Assembly (NCBI GenBank): GCA_009776955.1
Contig: WRMW01000001.1
Span: 248,001-312,000 of the forward strand
From: Clostridiales bacterium
GTDB lineage: Bacteria; Bacillota; Clostridia; Peptostreptococcales; Anaerovoracaceae
Direction: 5' to 3'
Length of the DNA stretch: 64,000 bases
How positions within the stretch are numbered: the stretch's first letter is position 1; each line of letters opens with the position of its first letter. This document shows, piece after piece, positions 35,677 through 42,588 of this stretch. The notes under the pieces are model-generated. The model was not told the DNA's origin and did no database searches. It saw only the letters and a program-made list of their open reading frames with translations. Made by a program: the position numbers and the translations under genes.

Positions 35677-36816
35677 ATGTTTATTGATGCACTAAAAGGG
35701 ATAATGGAAGTATCGGGCTTTACCAACTTCACTTGGCAGCACTTGGTCATGCTCCTTATTTCCGGCGTACTCATCTATCTAGCCATAGCGAAGAAATTCG
35801 AGCCGCTGCTGCTGCTCCCCATCGCGTTCGGAATGCTCTTGGCGAACATACCGATGGCGGATCTTATGGCCGGCCCTGCCGCTGAAGGCGAGCCGGGCGG
35901 CCTGCTCTACTACCTCTACCAAGGCGTGAAGCTAGGCATATTCCCCTCGCTTATCTTCCTTGGCGTAGGCGCCATGACCGACTTCGGCCCGCTGATAGCA
36001 AGGCCGTCAAGCCTGTTTATGGGTGCAGGGGCGCAAGTCGGCATAGCCGTGGCGTTCCTTATCGCGGTCGGCTCTGGGGTCTTCAACGTAAACGAGGCGG
36101 CTTCCATAGGCATCATAGGAGGCGCAGACGGCCCCACGGCCATCTACCTTACGACAAGGCTCGCGCCTGAACTGCTGCCTGCCATAGCCATAGCAGCCTA
36201 TTCATATATGGCGCTTGTCCCTGTCATACAGCCGCCCTTTATGCGAGCTCTGACCACAAAACGAGAACGCGAAATCGTTATGAAGCAATTGCGGCCTGTA
36301 TCAAAGCTGGAGAAGATATGCTTCGCCGTCGTAGTCGCAGTCCTCGTGCTGCTTCTGCTCCCGACCGTCGCGCCCTTGGTCGGAATGCTTATGCTCGGAA
36401 ACCTTTTCCGCGAGTCCGGCGTAGTGGAGCGGCTGTCAGATGTGGCGCAGAACGCTCTTATAAATATCGTCACCATCTTCCTTGGGCTCACGGTGGGCGC
36501 CACGGCCGCAGCGGAGACATTCCTCCGGCCGCAGACCCTTTTAATCATAGCCATAGGGCTTATAGCGTTTGCCTTCGGCACCGTAGGCGGCCTGCTTATC
36601 GGAAAGCTTATGTCCGTGCTTTCAGGCGGCAAGATAAACCCGCTTATAGGCTCCGCAGGCGTCTCGGCCGTCCCGATGGCCGCGCGCGTATCGCAGGTCG
36701 AAGGCCAGAAGGCTCGCCCTGGCAACTACCTCCTAATGCACGCCATGGGCCCCAATGTGGCCGGCGTCATAGGCTCCGCCGTAGCCGCAGGCATCTTCCT
36801 GGCCATACTGGGCTAA
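35677..36816 (+). CDS. oadB: Na+-translocating decarboxylase, beta subunit
   Basis: 379-residue polytopic membrane protein of the OadB/MmdB/GcdB family, which decarboxylates carboxybiotin and drives Na+ out. Key blocks are [19 protein letters not shown], the re-entrant [21 protein letters not shown] containing the essential Asp, [11 protein letters not shown], and [14 protein letters not shown]. The carboxyltransferase (alpha) and biotin carrier genes are not in the window, so substrate identity (oxaloacetate, methylmalonyl-CoA or glutaconyl-CoA) is open. The transcript ends at a strong terminator. Confidence 0.93.
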   Translation: MFIDALKGIMEVSGFTNFTWQHLVMLLISGVLIYLAIAKKFEPLLLLPIAFGMLLANIPMADLMAGPAAEGEPGGLLYYLYQGVKLGIFPSLIFLGVGAMTDFGPLIARPSSLFMGAGAQVGIAVAFLIAVGSGVFNVNEAASIGIIGGADGPTAIYLTTRLAPELLPAIAIAAYSYMALVPVIQPPFMRALTTKREREIVMKQLRPVSKLEKICFAVVVAVLVLLLLPTVAPLVGMLMLGNLFRESGVVERLSDVAQNALINIVTIFLGLTVGATAAAETFLRPQTLLIIAIGLIAFAFGTVGGLLIGKLMSVLSGGKINPLIGSAGVSAVPMAARVSQVEGQKARPGNYLLMHAMGPNVAGVIGSAVAAGIFLAILG

Positions 36817-36872
36817 GGCCGCGGGTTAGACCGCACCACACCACGGCCAAAATACTGACCAAACAAAACCTA

Positions 36873-36905
36873 AACACCCGCCGGATTTCTCCAGCGGGTG
36901 TTTTT
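36873..36905. terminator. Rho-independent terminator after oadB
   Basis: ACACCCGC (36874-36881) pairs with GCGGGTGT (36894-36901), then five T on the plus strand. On the minus strand it also forms a hairpin with a T-rich tail and may end the convergent operon from 39493. Confidence 0.85.
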
Positions 36906-36954
36906 CACGTCACGGCAGTCTGCTTATCGTTCCGGTCATATCAAAAATATAGTT

Positions 36955-37116
36955 CTATAAAACAATGCCGAGGACAATGCCGGTTATGATGCCCCCTATG
37001 CACAAGAGGTTGAAAAAGAGTTCTCCGCCACCACCCGACGAACCGTCTTCACGCCCGCTTCTCAACTCCCTTTGCATTTCCAGCCCGCTGCCTTCGCCGC
37101 CCCCGCCAGTACTCAT
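36955..37116 (-). CDS. 53-residue Gly-rich protein with C-terminal membrane helix, third gene of the DarT/NADAR operon
   Basis: ATG 37116 overlaps the stop of the NADAR gene by four bases (ATGA) and follows GGAGGG. The protein starts MSTGGGGEGSGLEMQRE, has a charged middle (REDGSSGGGGE) and ends in one hydrophobic helix (LFFNLLCIGGIITGIVLGIV), so it looks tail-anchored. It is too short for most gene finders. The overlap, ribosome-binding site and membrane tail argue that it is real and co-translated with the antitoxin. I know no family. It could anchor the toxin-antitoxin complex or be an independent membrane-active peptide. Confidence 0.65.
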   Translation of the reverse strand: MSTGGGGEGSGLEMQRELRSGREDGSSGGGGELFFNLLCIGGIITGIVLGIVL

Positions 37117-37796
37117 AATCCCTCCATGCATATCTGCTGCGGGTTTTCGTGTACCTTGTAAATCTCTCTGAAAACCCTTTGGTCTGACAACGATTTTTCG
37201 AGCATATCGTTTTTACGCAGGCTGACAAATATCGCGGCTGCCCTTGCTTGGCAGTTGATGGATTTTTTATGGTTGAACTCTATATCGGTAAACGTGTTGT
37301 ACTCCATTACAGCGTCGGCCAATTCCGTATGCGCCACAAGAGCCTGAATGTATATCCAGTCATAAAACATCGACTTCGGCTCAAGCGGCCAAATCTGCCC
37401 GCCGTATTCAAAATGCGTCAGCTTGCCCGACGCTTTTAACCTATCATCACCCCTTGCGTCTTTCGGCTCCACATTGAGCAGGTCGCGAAACGGCCCGCCT
37501 TGCTCAAATACTTTTGAGGACTGAAATATGTTTTCAAGCGGATAGGTCTGCCCATCGCCAGTACTGAAACGCAGATTGAACGCACTCAACGCTGCACCAA
37601 GAGGAATGGTCGATTTCGTTGAAACTTCGAGGGTATTCAATGAAGCGTCAGCCTTGCGTATGCTCTCGTGGAACGATAGAATGGATTTCTGTTTTTGCTG
37701 CAATGCGAACCCTGTGAAGAACTCGAACTCAATTGCCCTTTCTTCATAAATCGGAAAGCTCTCAGGTCTTGAAATGAAACATATTCGTTCAGCCAT
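37113..37796 (-). CDS. DarT-associated NADAR-type antitoxin (DUF6977-like)
   Basis: 227 residues. The start ATG 37796 shares one base with the darT stop (TGATG) and follows AAGGTGAGG. Motifs are GFALQQKQKSILSFHESI, STKSTIPLGAALSAFNL, IFQSSKVFEQGGPFRDLL, MFYDWIYIQAL and FTDIEFNHKKSINCQARAAA. These are the pattern of DarT-linked NADAR proteins, which are ADP-ribosylglycohydrolases reported to remove ADP-ribose from guanine bases modified by DarT relatives. It should protect the cell from the toxin encoded immediately upstream. The family call is from memory of the motifs. Confidence 0.8.
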   Translation of the reverse strand: MAERICFISRPESFPIYEERAIEFEFFTGFALQQKQKSILSFHESIRKADASLNTLEVSTKSTIPLGAALSAFNLRFSTGDGQTYPLENIFQSSKVFEQGGPFRDLLNVEPKDARGDDRLKASGKLTHFEYGGQIWPLEPKSMFYDWIYIQALVAHTELADAVMEYNTFTDIEFNHKKSINCQARAAAIFVSLRKNDMLEKSLSDQRVFREIYKVHENPQQICMEGL

Positions 37797-39493
37797 CACG
37801 CCTCACCTTTCTTTTGCCAGTATTCCCAATCTTTTCGAGGTCTGAAAAAGTCCCCGTCAACAGACATTTTAAGTCCTATATTTTTGTTGTTCGCCGAGAA
37901 TTCCTTCATGGCTTTTTCGCTCGCAAATATTATACCCTCAAAATCATTCGGTTCAATAATTCCTGATATTAATATTTCAGCCTGCGGGTCTGTCGTCAGG
38001 CTAACGTCTATTTCTTGTCGTTGCGGTTTGGCAAACATGCTTTCAAACGCTTTAGAGGTACTATCTCCACTTGCTCGCCCTGCGGCATTGGACTTGTAAA
38101 AATATACGTCCCTATTTTGCGTGAGGACGTCGGGGCTTATTTGTATGATAGTCCATTCGCAGCCATGTTCATTGCGGAATTTACAAAATAATTGATAATT
38201 CGGGAATGAAACCGACAGGCTCGTACACTCGGGCTTGTTGTCAAGGCGCAAGGTGTCATTTGTCGATGACAAGATGCCAAGCGATTTATGCTCAGATAGC
38301 GGCACCAATCCATGTTTCAAAATACTTTCGAGATTTTCACTTCGCGTAAAGTGAACAAGCTGAGTTATTCCTCGTCTTTCTATGATATTGCGAATGCTGT
38401 CCGATTCATTTATAATCCTATTTCTCTTTAAGCTTTTGCGAATACCCGCCAATATCCTTTTGTCTTCTAAAAGGTCAGATTCGGTGCCGTAATACTCCTG
38501 TTTAATTCTAAGCCATGTCGGACAGCCATGTGCTTCGCATCGAGGTATCTTGAGGGGAGTGTGTTCAACGACAAATATACTGCTATCGACCAGCTTTTCC
38601 TTCACCGCCACCATGAAATCCACAAACGATACTTCAAGGTCTTTATGGTCTTTACTCTTTATCGTGCATATTGTTTCAATAAAGCTCCCGAACGATGTTT
38701 CTATGTCTTTAATTTTCATCCGATCCATTTTTTCACTGAAATCCAACAGCGGTTTCCCAAGGTTTTCTAAATACTTATCAAGGTCTCCAGTCTTTTCATC
38801 GGGTTTCTTGTAATCCTTTTTAACGAAAGCTACAAACAATTTTTCGACGGCTTCAATCTTTCTATCGGTTTTCCCATGTACTTTCTCCATGAAACGTATA
38901 AATAGTTTTTCAAGGTCTTGAATCCTTCCGTCGGCTCTCTTGTCTGCTTTTGCAATGAAGTCCACAACCGATGTTTTGAGGTCTATAATCTCTTTAAAAA
39001 TAGCTTTCCCATTTGATTTATTGTATTCATCTGCGATGAACTCCACAAACTTTCTTTCAAAAAATTCAAGGTCTACAATTCTTATTTCAGCTGGGTCTGT
39101 TTTTTTATTGAATTCACTAAGCAATGATATAGAAAGTTTGATTTCTTCAACGGGCTTTCCGGATATTTTGCCTAAGAAATCTAAAAATAACCCGCTTCGG
39201 TCTACAATGGCTTCAGCCTTTTTTTCATGTAGCAACAGGTCTGCTGTTTTTAGGATTTCCGCAAATGGCTTTATACATTTGATAATACTAAATTCGCGTT
39301 CGAGCATTGGTTGTTTTGCTTCTAAGGCTTTTTGTATTTCCGCAACAAAAGTCAGAAATGAGTTTTCAAGAACTCTAATCTTTTCATCGATTTTGGAAGG
39401 GTCTTTGTGATATACAGCTGTGATTGTACAACCGTCTTTTCCAATGCACACTTTTTCATCACGGATACGTTCTGCCTGTTTTTCGGTTAGCAT
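37796..39493 (-). CDS. darT: DarT-type DNA ADP-ribosyltransferase toxin with N-terminal helical-repeat extension
   Basis: 565 residues. The C-terminal 200 (about 366-556) are a DarT/DUF4433 ADP-ribosyltransferase domain: GITQLVHFTRSENLESILKH, LRLDNKPECTSLSVSFPNY, KSNAAGR and TDPQAEILISGII with the expected catalytic Glu506. Such enzymes attach ADP-ribose from NAD+ to single-stranded DNA bases. Residues 33-310 are about ten degenerate 22-28-residue helical repeats (pattern DLE-x2-F-x2-F, e.g. DLEKLFIRFMEKVHGK, AVEKLFVAFVKKDYKK), then a short Cys-containing linker (CEAHGCPTWLRIKQEY). Ordinary DarT proteins are about 200 residues. The gene is first of a three-gene overlapping operon. Confidence 0.85.
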   Translation of the reverse strand: MLTEKQAERIRDEKVCIGKDGCTITAVYHKDPSKIDEKIRVLENSFLTFVAEIQKALEAKQPMLEREFSIIKCIKPFAEILKTADLLLHEKKAEAIVDRSGLFLDFLGKISGKPVEEIKLSISLLSEFNKKTDPAEIRIVDLEFFERKFVEFIADEYNKSNGKAIFKEIIDLKTSVVDFIAKADKRADGRIQDLEKLFIRFMEKVHGKTDRKIEAVEKLFVAFVKKDYKKPDEKTGDLDKYLENLGKPLLDFSEKMDRMKIKDIETSFGSFIETICTIKSKDHKDLEVSFVDFMVAVKEKLVDSSIFVVEHTPLKIPRCEAHGCPTWLRIKQEYYGTESDLLEDKRILAGIRKSLKRNRIINESDSIRNIIERRGITQLVHFTRSENLESILKHGLVPLSEHKSLGILSSTNDTLRLDNKPECTSLSVSFPNYQLFCKFRNEHGCEWTIIQISPDVLTQNRDVYFYKSNAAGRASGDSTSKAFESMFAKPQRQEIDVSLTTDPQAEILISGIIEPNDFEGIIFASEKAMKEFSANNKNIGLKMSVDGDFFRPRKDWEYWQKKGEA

Positions 39494-39575
39494 TTAATTA
39501 TTTCCTTTCCTGTACGCTCTCATTGGTGATATATCTGCGTGCAGGCTCCGGTTGTCTGTACTTCCGCACATAACA

Positions 39576-39700
39576 AAAGGACACCCGCTCCATAGTCGCC
39601 AAACTTGCATAGAGGTATTCATACTCGATGCAGAGAGGATGTCCTTTCCCAGCATGAATACCAGCCTCTACGAGGCTACAAGTTTGGCAATAGAAGTATA
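39576..39700 (-). promoter_or_regulatory. darT leader with interlocked inverted repeats and candidate promoter
   Basis: A -10 TATACT (minus strand, 39700-39695) has only a weak -35. The predicted start near 39688 coincides with the first base of an inverted repeat: 39679-39688 pairs with 39598-39607 (GCCAAACTTG), extended by 39665-39670/39610-39615 and 39654-39660/39616-39622. A second repeat pairs 39640-39647 with 39576-39583 (AAAGGACA). The two are interleaved, so they make a pseudoknot or alternate. The rest of 39494-39575 shows no further structure. Confidence 0.5.
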
Positions 39701-39828
39701 CCAAAAATCTCCCCCAAAGTGTCCCACAACTTTCGCTAGTGACCTAAAATAGCCGGATATAAAAATCCCGCAAAAAACCACCCACAAACCCGCTAAGAAC
39801 ACGTTAAGAAACAGCCTCCTCACTCCCC

Positions 39829-39851
39829 TTCTATCGCATTCAAAGATAGAA
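39829..39851 (+). promoter_or_regulatory. Inverted repeat upstream of the orphan OadG-like gene
   Basis: TTCTATC (39829-39835) is mirrored by GATAGAA (39845-39851), 28 bases before the start codon; it is an operator or leader hairpin. Confidence 0.35.
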
Positions 39852-39879
39852 TAACTCAGGAAATAAGGAGGCCGTTTTT

Positions 39880-40032
39880 ATGCTTGAAAATGTTCAAATC
39901 GCTGTGTCTGTAATGGTGATAGTCTTTATCGCCTTAGCTGTACTGTTCGCCTGCGTGGTCTTTTTCTCGTTCATTATAAGAAAGTTCGAGAGCGCGAAAG
40001 CCCTTTCAAACCCCGACGAAAACACCGCCTGA
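39880..40032 (+). CDS. Orphan OadG-like single-pass membrane protein
   Basis: 50 residues, ATG 39880 after AAGGAGG (10 bases). The sequence MLENVQIAVSVMVIVFIALA and the following KFES closely parallel the OadG-like protein at 35524 (MENISIALSVIGIVFVVLVV, KVES). There is no decarboxylase gene beside it: it lies between the darT operon and a minus-strand gene. It may serve the same OadB complex or be a small membrane protein with its own role. A weak hairpin plus ATTTT (about 40030-40048) may end its transcript. Confidence 0.65.
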   Translation: MLENVQIAVSVMVIVFIALAVLFACVVFFSFIIRKFESAKALSNPDENTA

Positions 40033-40041
40033 ACAAGCCGT

Positions 40042-40719
40042 TCAATTTTCAATTATCCGCACCAAGGCGCCGCCCATTATGCTCGTATCAAGCCACGTAT
40101 CGAGCCGTGCCTGCATGACCTCACGGTTGTCGGCAAGCTCTATTGCCCCTGCGTCCTCGTCGATTCCTAGGATTGTCACCCAATGCCAGGTGTCCAAGTT
40201 TTCGACGCATCCGTTTGAAAGTATCAGAAAAGCGGCTGGCGCGCCCACTTCAAGCGAGGTCTTGATAAATGCCGACACTTCGTCGAAAGACGGTCGCTTT
40301 GCCCTCGTTATGGGGATTTTAAGGAACTCTGCGGCTATGGGTAGCCCGTACTCCCGCACAAGCCCCCCTGCCCCTTCCACAAACATGTCGGCCATCAGTC
40401 CGCCCATGCGCGGGTAGAAAAACCGATATACCTGTTTCATAAATCCAAGGTATCCAGTCTTTGTGCTCGGCTTTATTGGTTCCGTAATTGAAAGCGGCGG
40501 CGCCAGCCCGCACAGCCCTGCGCTTTCCGCCGTGGCATAAAGCCTAGGCCGCAATCTGAGCAGGTACGCAAACGCACTCGATGCCACTGTAGCCCCGCAC
40601 GCCCCGCGCGGTATAAAGCCCTCATCGGGGTACCAATGCTGGTCTCCGCCCACAGACAACGTCCCGCTATCGTCCGCCACAGCCAGAAGCTCTGGATATT
40701 TCAGCCCAACCAAACTCAT
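40042..40719 (-). CDS. Cysteine-peptidase-like protein of unknown family
   Basis: 225 residues from ATG 40719; a GTG at 40737 is the alternative. The layout suggests a papain/C39-like fold: Cys in IPRGACGATVASSAFAYLL (about 45), His in DTWHWVTILGID and Asn/Asp in IELADNREV, in that order. A small hydrophobic patch (AFLILSNG) lies before the His. No signal peptide is visible, so it acts inside the cell. TATAAT (minus 40731-40726) ends 6 bases before the ATG, so the mRNA may be leaderless. No partner gene hints at a substrate. Confidence 0.65.
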   Translation of the reverse strand: MSLVGLKYPELLAVADDSGTLSVGGDQHWYPDEGFIPRGACGATVASSAFAYLLRLRPRLYATAESAGLCGLAPPLSITEPIKPSTKTGYLGFMKQVYRFFYPRMGGLMADMFVEGAGGLVREYGLPIAAEFLKIPITRAKRPSFDEVSAFIKTSLEVGAPAAFLILSNGCVENLDTWHWVTILGIDEDAGAIELADNREVMQARLDTWLDTSIMGGALVRIIEN

Positions 40720-40779
40720 GCCGCTATTATATTCCACATTTCCCTATCGCTCCACATATAAAAAGAAACACCCTAGACG

Positions 40780-40812
40780 CGAAGGGAGCCGGTTTGGGGC
40801 CGGCTCCCTTCG
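40780..40812. repeat. Strong 13-bp hairpin between divergent genes
   Basis: CGAAGGGAGCCGG (40780-40792) and CCGGCTCCCTTCG (40800-40812) are perfectly complementary around a 7-base loop. It lies upstream of both divergent genes, so it is not an ordinary terminator for either; the T-run is absent on the plus side and delayed on the minus side. Confidence 0.6.
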
Positions 40813-40885
40813 CTGATATAGTTTTGAGTTGTGAGAAAGGAGGTTATATTCGTTTCATGTTGGTTATATACCCAAATTTCACGAT

Positions 40886-40924
40886 TTGAAACAGACCAAT
40901 CGTTTTTGTTACAATACTGTAACA
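40886..40924 (+). promoter_or_regulatory. Aldo/keto reductase promoter with palindromic operator
   Basis: TTGAAA (40886-40891), 18 bp, TACAAT (40910-40915). A perfect inverted repeat TGTTACA-N4-TGTAACA (40907-40924) covers the -10, as expected for a repressor site. The regulator is not in the window. Confidence 0.6.
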
Positions 40925-40938
40925 TTAGGCGAAAGAAT

Positions 40939-41922
40939 ATGATGAAGATTAAGCAGCTAGGGAACACAGACATACGCGTAACGCCCATCGGGATGGGCGT
41001 GCTGACTATCGGCCCCACACAGCTAAACCTTTCAGTGGAGGAAGGTGCCCATATCGTTCGTTACGCCCTTGAACGCGGGATCAACTTCCTCGACACCGCC
41101 GAGTATTATAGAACCTACCCGCATATCAGCCGCGCCTTGGACGAGCTTGCGCCCTCGTTCCACCAGAACGCCCTGCCCCGCCCTGTCATCGTAAGCAAGT
41201 CGCTCGCACGCGACTACAATGGCATGCGCCGCTCCATAGACGAGTGCCGCTCCGCGCTCGGCCTAGACCAGATAGACATATTCCTTTTGCACGAGATATG
41301 GGAAGCCGGGGATTTTGAAAGCCGCAAAGCCGCCTGGGACTGCCTGACGGACGCGAAGGCGGACGGCAGCGTCAAAGCCATAGGCTTCTCCACGCATCAT
41401 GTGGACGCCGCCGCAAAAGCCGTGGAGATACAGGGCGTGGACGTCCTGTTCCCGCTTATAAACTATAAGGGCATCGGCATACGTGACGGAGGCGGCAAGG
41501 GGACGAAGGAAGATATGGCAGAGGCCATCCGTGCCGCCTCTGGGCAGGGCATTGGCGTGTTTGCGATGAAAGCCCTAGGCGGTGGTCACCTCGCAAAAGA
41601 CTATCAGGCGGCTCTGGACTATGTATGCGCCCTGCCTGGCATGGACAGCGTATTTATCGGCATGGGGCGCGAAAAGGACGTGGATGACGCCTTGGCGTAT
41701 TTCGAGGGCTGCCTGCCCGATGGCTTCACGCCCGAAACATCGAACAAACGTATGTTCGTCGACCGCGGTGACTGCATAGGCTGCGGCGCCTGCGTATCCC
41801 GCTGCGCTTCCGCCGCCATCGCCCTCGACGAGACACAATGCGCCGTTATCGACAATTCTAAATGCGTGTTGTGCGGGTATTGTGGGCCGGTGTGCCCCAC
41901 CCGTGCCCTTATATTCCTCTAG
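40939..41922 (+). CDS. Aldo/keto reductase with C-terminal 2[4Fe-4S] ferredoxin domain
   Basis: 327 residues from ATG 40939, the start of the conserved MKIKQLGNTDIRVTPIGMG; only a weak AGGCGAAAG precedes it. The AKR barrel shows GINFLDTAEYY (Asp and Tyr), VIVSKSLARD (Lys) and IFLLHEIWEAG (His), the catalytic tetrad. The last 55 residues hold CIGCGACVSRC and CVLCGYCGPVCP, ligands for two [4Fe-4S] clusters. Such fusions are found in anaerobes and probably couple NAD(P)H to a low-potential electron carrier; the substrate is unknown. The gene is preceded by a palindromic operator and ends at a MITE-like element. Confidence 0.92.
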   Translation: MMKIKQLGNTDIRVTPIGMGVLTIGPTQLNLSVEEGAHIVRYALERGINFLDTAEYYRTYPHISRALDELAPSFHQNALPRPVIVSKSLARDYNGMRRSIDECRSALGLDQIDIFLLHEIWEAGDFESRKAAWDCLTDAKADGSVKAIGFSTHHVDAAAKAVEIQGVDVLFPLINYKGIGIRDGGGKGTKEDMAEAIRAASGQGIGVFAMKALGGGHLAKDYQAALDYVCALPGMDSVFIGMGREKDVDDALAYFEGCLPDGFTPETSNKRMFVDRGDCIGCGACVSRCASAAIALDETQCAVIDNSKCVLCGYCGPVCPTRALIFL

Positions 41923-42039
41923 CAACGCCTATTTTCCGCATATCTGCGTTGCTCCTCGTTTCCGCTCCTCACGTACGCTTAGGTACGCTGCGTCGCAAAA
42001 ACTCCAGTGTGCCTTGATCTGCGAAAAATATTTCGTTGC
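41922..42039. mobile_element. MITE-like element, 118 bp with terminal inverted repeats
   Basis: The left end 41922-41944 and the complement of the right end 42016-42039 both begin GCAACG and share TATTTT and GCA-ATC blocks (about 24 bp, imperfect). Inside is the short palindrome GTACG-CTTAG-GTACG-C. It starts on the last base of the reductase stop codon and ends 10 bases before the nifU stop. It has no coding capacity. Similar intergenic elements occur in other Clostridia by my recollection, so it may be a dispersed repeat. Confidence 0.5.
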
Positions 42040-42048
42040 TTTGTTGTT

Positions 42049-42534
42049 CTATAGGTCGGAAAACTTCTCCGGCAGCGAAATCTCCATATCGCACCCATGA
42101 TGCGTATCGTCCGCATCCGCGTTCGGGTCAAACCCTTCAAGCCCCGCATACGTCTTGCCGCTCTTTTGGGAGTAGTCATAAATGGCACTCTTTATGGCAT
42201 GGTCCGCAAGCACCGAGCAATGCACCTTGATGGCAGGCAGCCCGCCGAGCTCGTCGAGCACGTCCCTGTTTGTGATGTCCAACGCCTCGTCTACCGTCTT
42301 GCCTATTATCATGTCCGTTGCGACCGACGACGACGCGATGGCCGACCCGCACCCAAAAGTCTTGAACTTCGCATCGACGATAACGTCGTTCTCGTCGACG
42401 CGTATCATTATCTTCATCATGTCACCGCAGACAGGGCTGCCGTAGACGCCCTCCCCGTCCGGATTTTCCATATCCCCCGCATTGTGCGGGTTGGAAAAAT
42501 GCTCGATAACTTTTTCATTGTACATTGATGACAT
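42049..42534 (-). CDS. nifU: Iron-sulfur cluster scaffold, NifU/IscU N-terminal type
   Basis: 161 residues from ATG 42534 (AAAGGG upstream; ATG 42525 also possible). The IscU fold is clear: MYNEKVIEHFSNPHNAGDM, GSPVCGDMMKI, FKTFGCGSAIASSS and IKVHCSVLADHAIKSAI hold the three cluster-binding Cys and the conserved Asp. The C-terminal tail (DADDTHHGCDMEIS) adds an extra Cys and His pair. It assembles [2Fe-2S]/[4Fe-4S] clusters from sulfur supplied by the cysteine desulfurase encoded next to it. Confidence 0.93.
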   Translation of the reverse strand: MSSMYNEKVIEHFSNPHNAGDMENPDGEGVYGSPVCGDMMKIMIRVDENDVIVDAKFKTFGCGSAIASSSVATDMIIGKTVDEALDITNRDVLDELGGLPAIKVHCSVLADHAIKSAIYDYSQKSGKTYAGLEGFDPNADADDTHHGCDMEISLPEKFSDL

Positions 42535-42588
42535 AGTGTGTAGCCCTTTCTTATTTATTGCTCCCAAATCAGCGGGAACCCCGCGTTC

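Noticed and set aside
36965-37171. Plus-strand Pro-rich ORF near the oadB terminator
   Set aside because: Antisense to the 53-residue gene and the NADAR 3' end; no start signal.
39498-39704. 68-codon minus-strand frame in the darT leader
   Set aside because: Its start lies upstream of the predicted transcription start and it merely reads through the inverted repeats; the C-rich peptide matches nothing.
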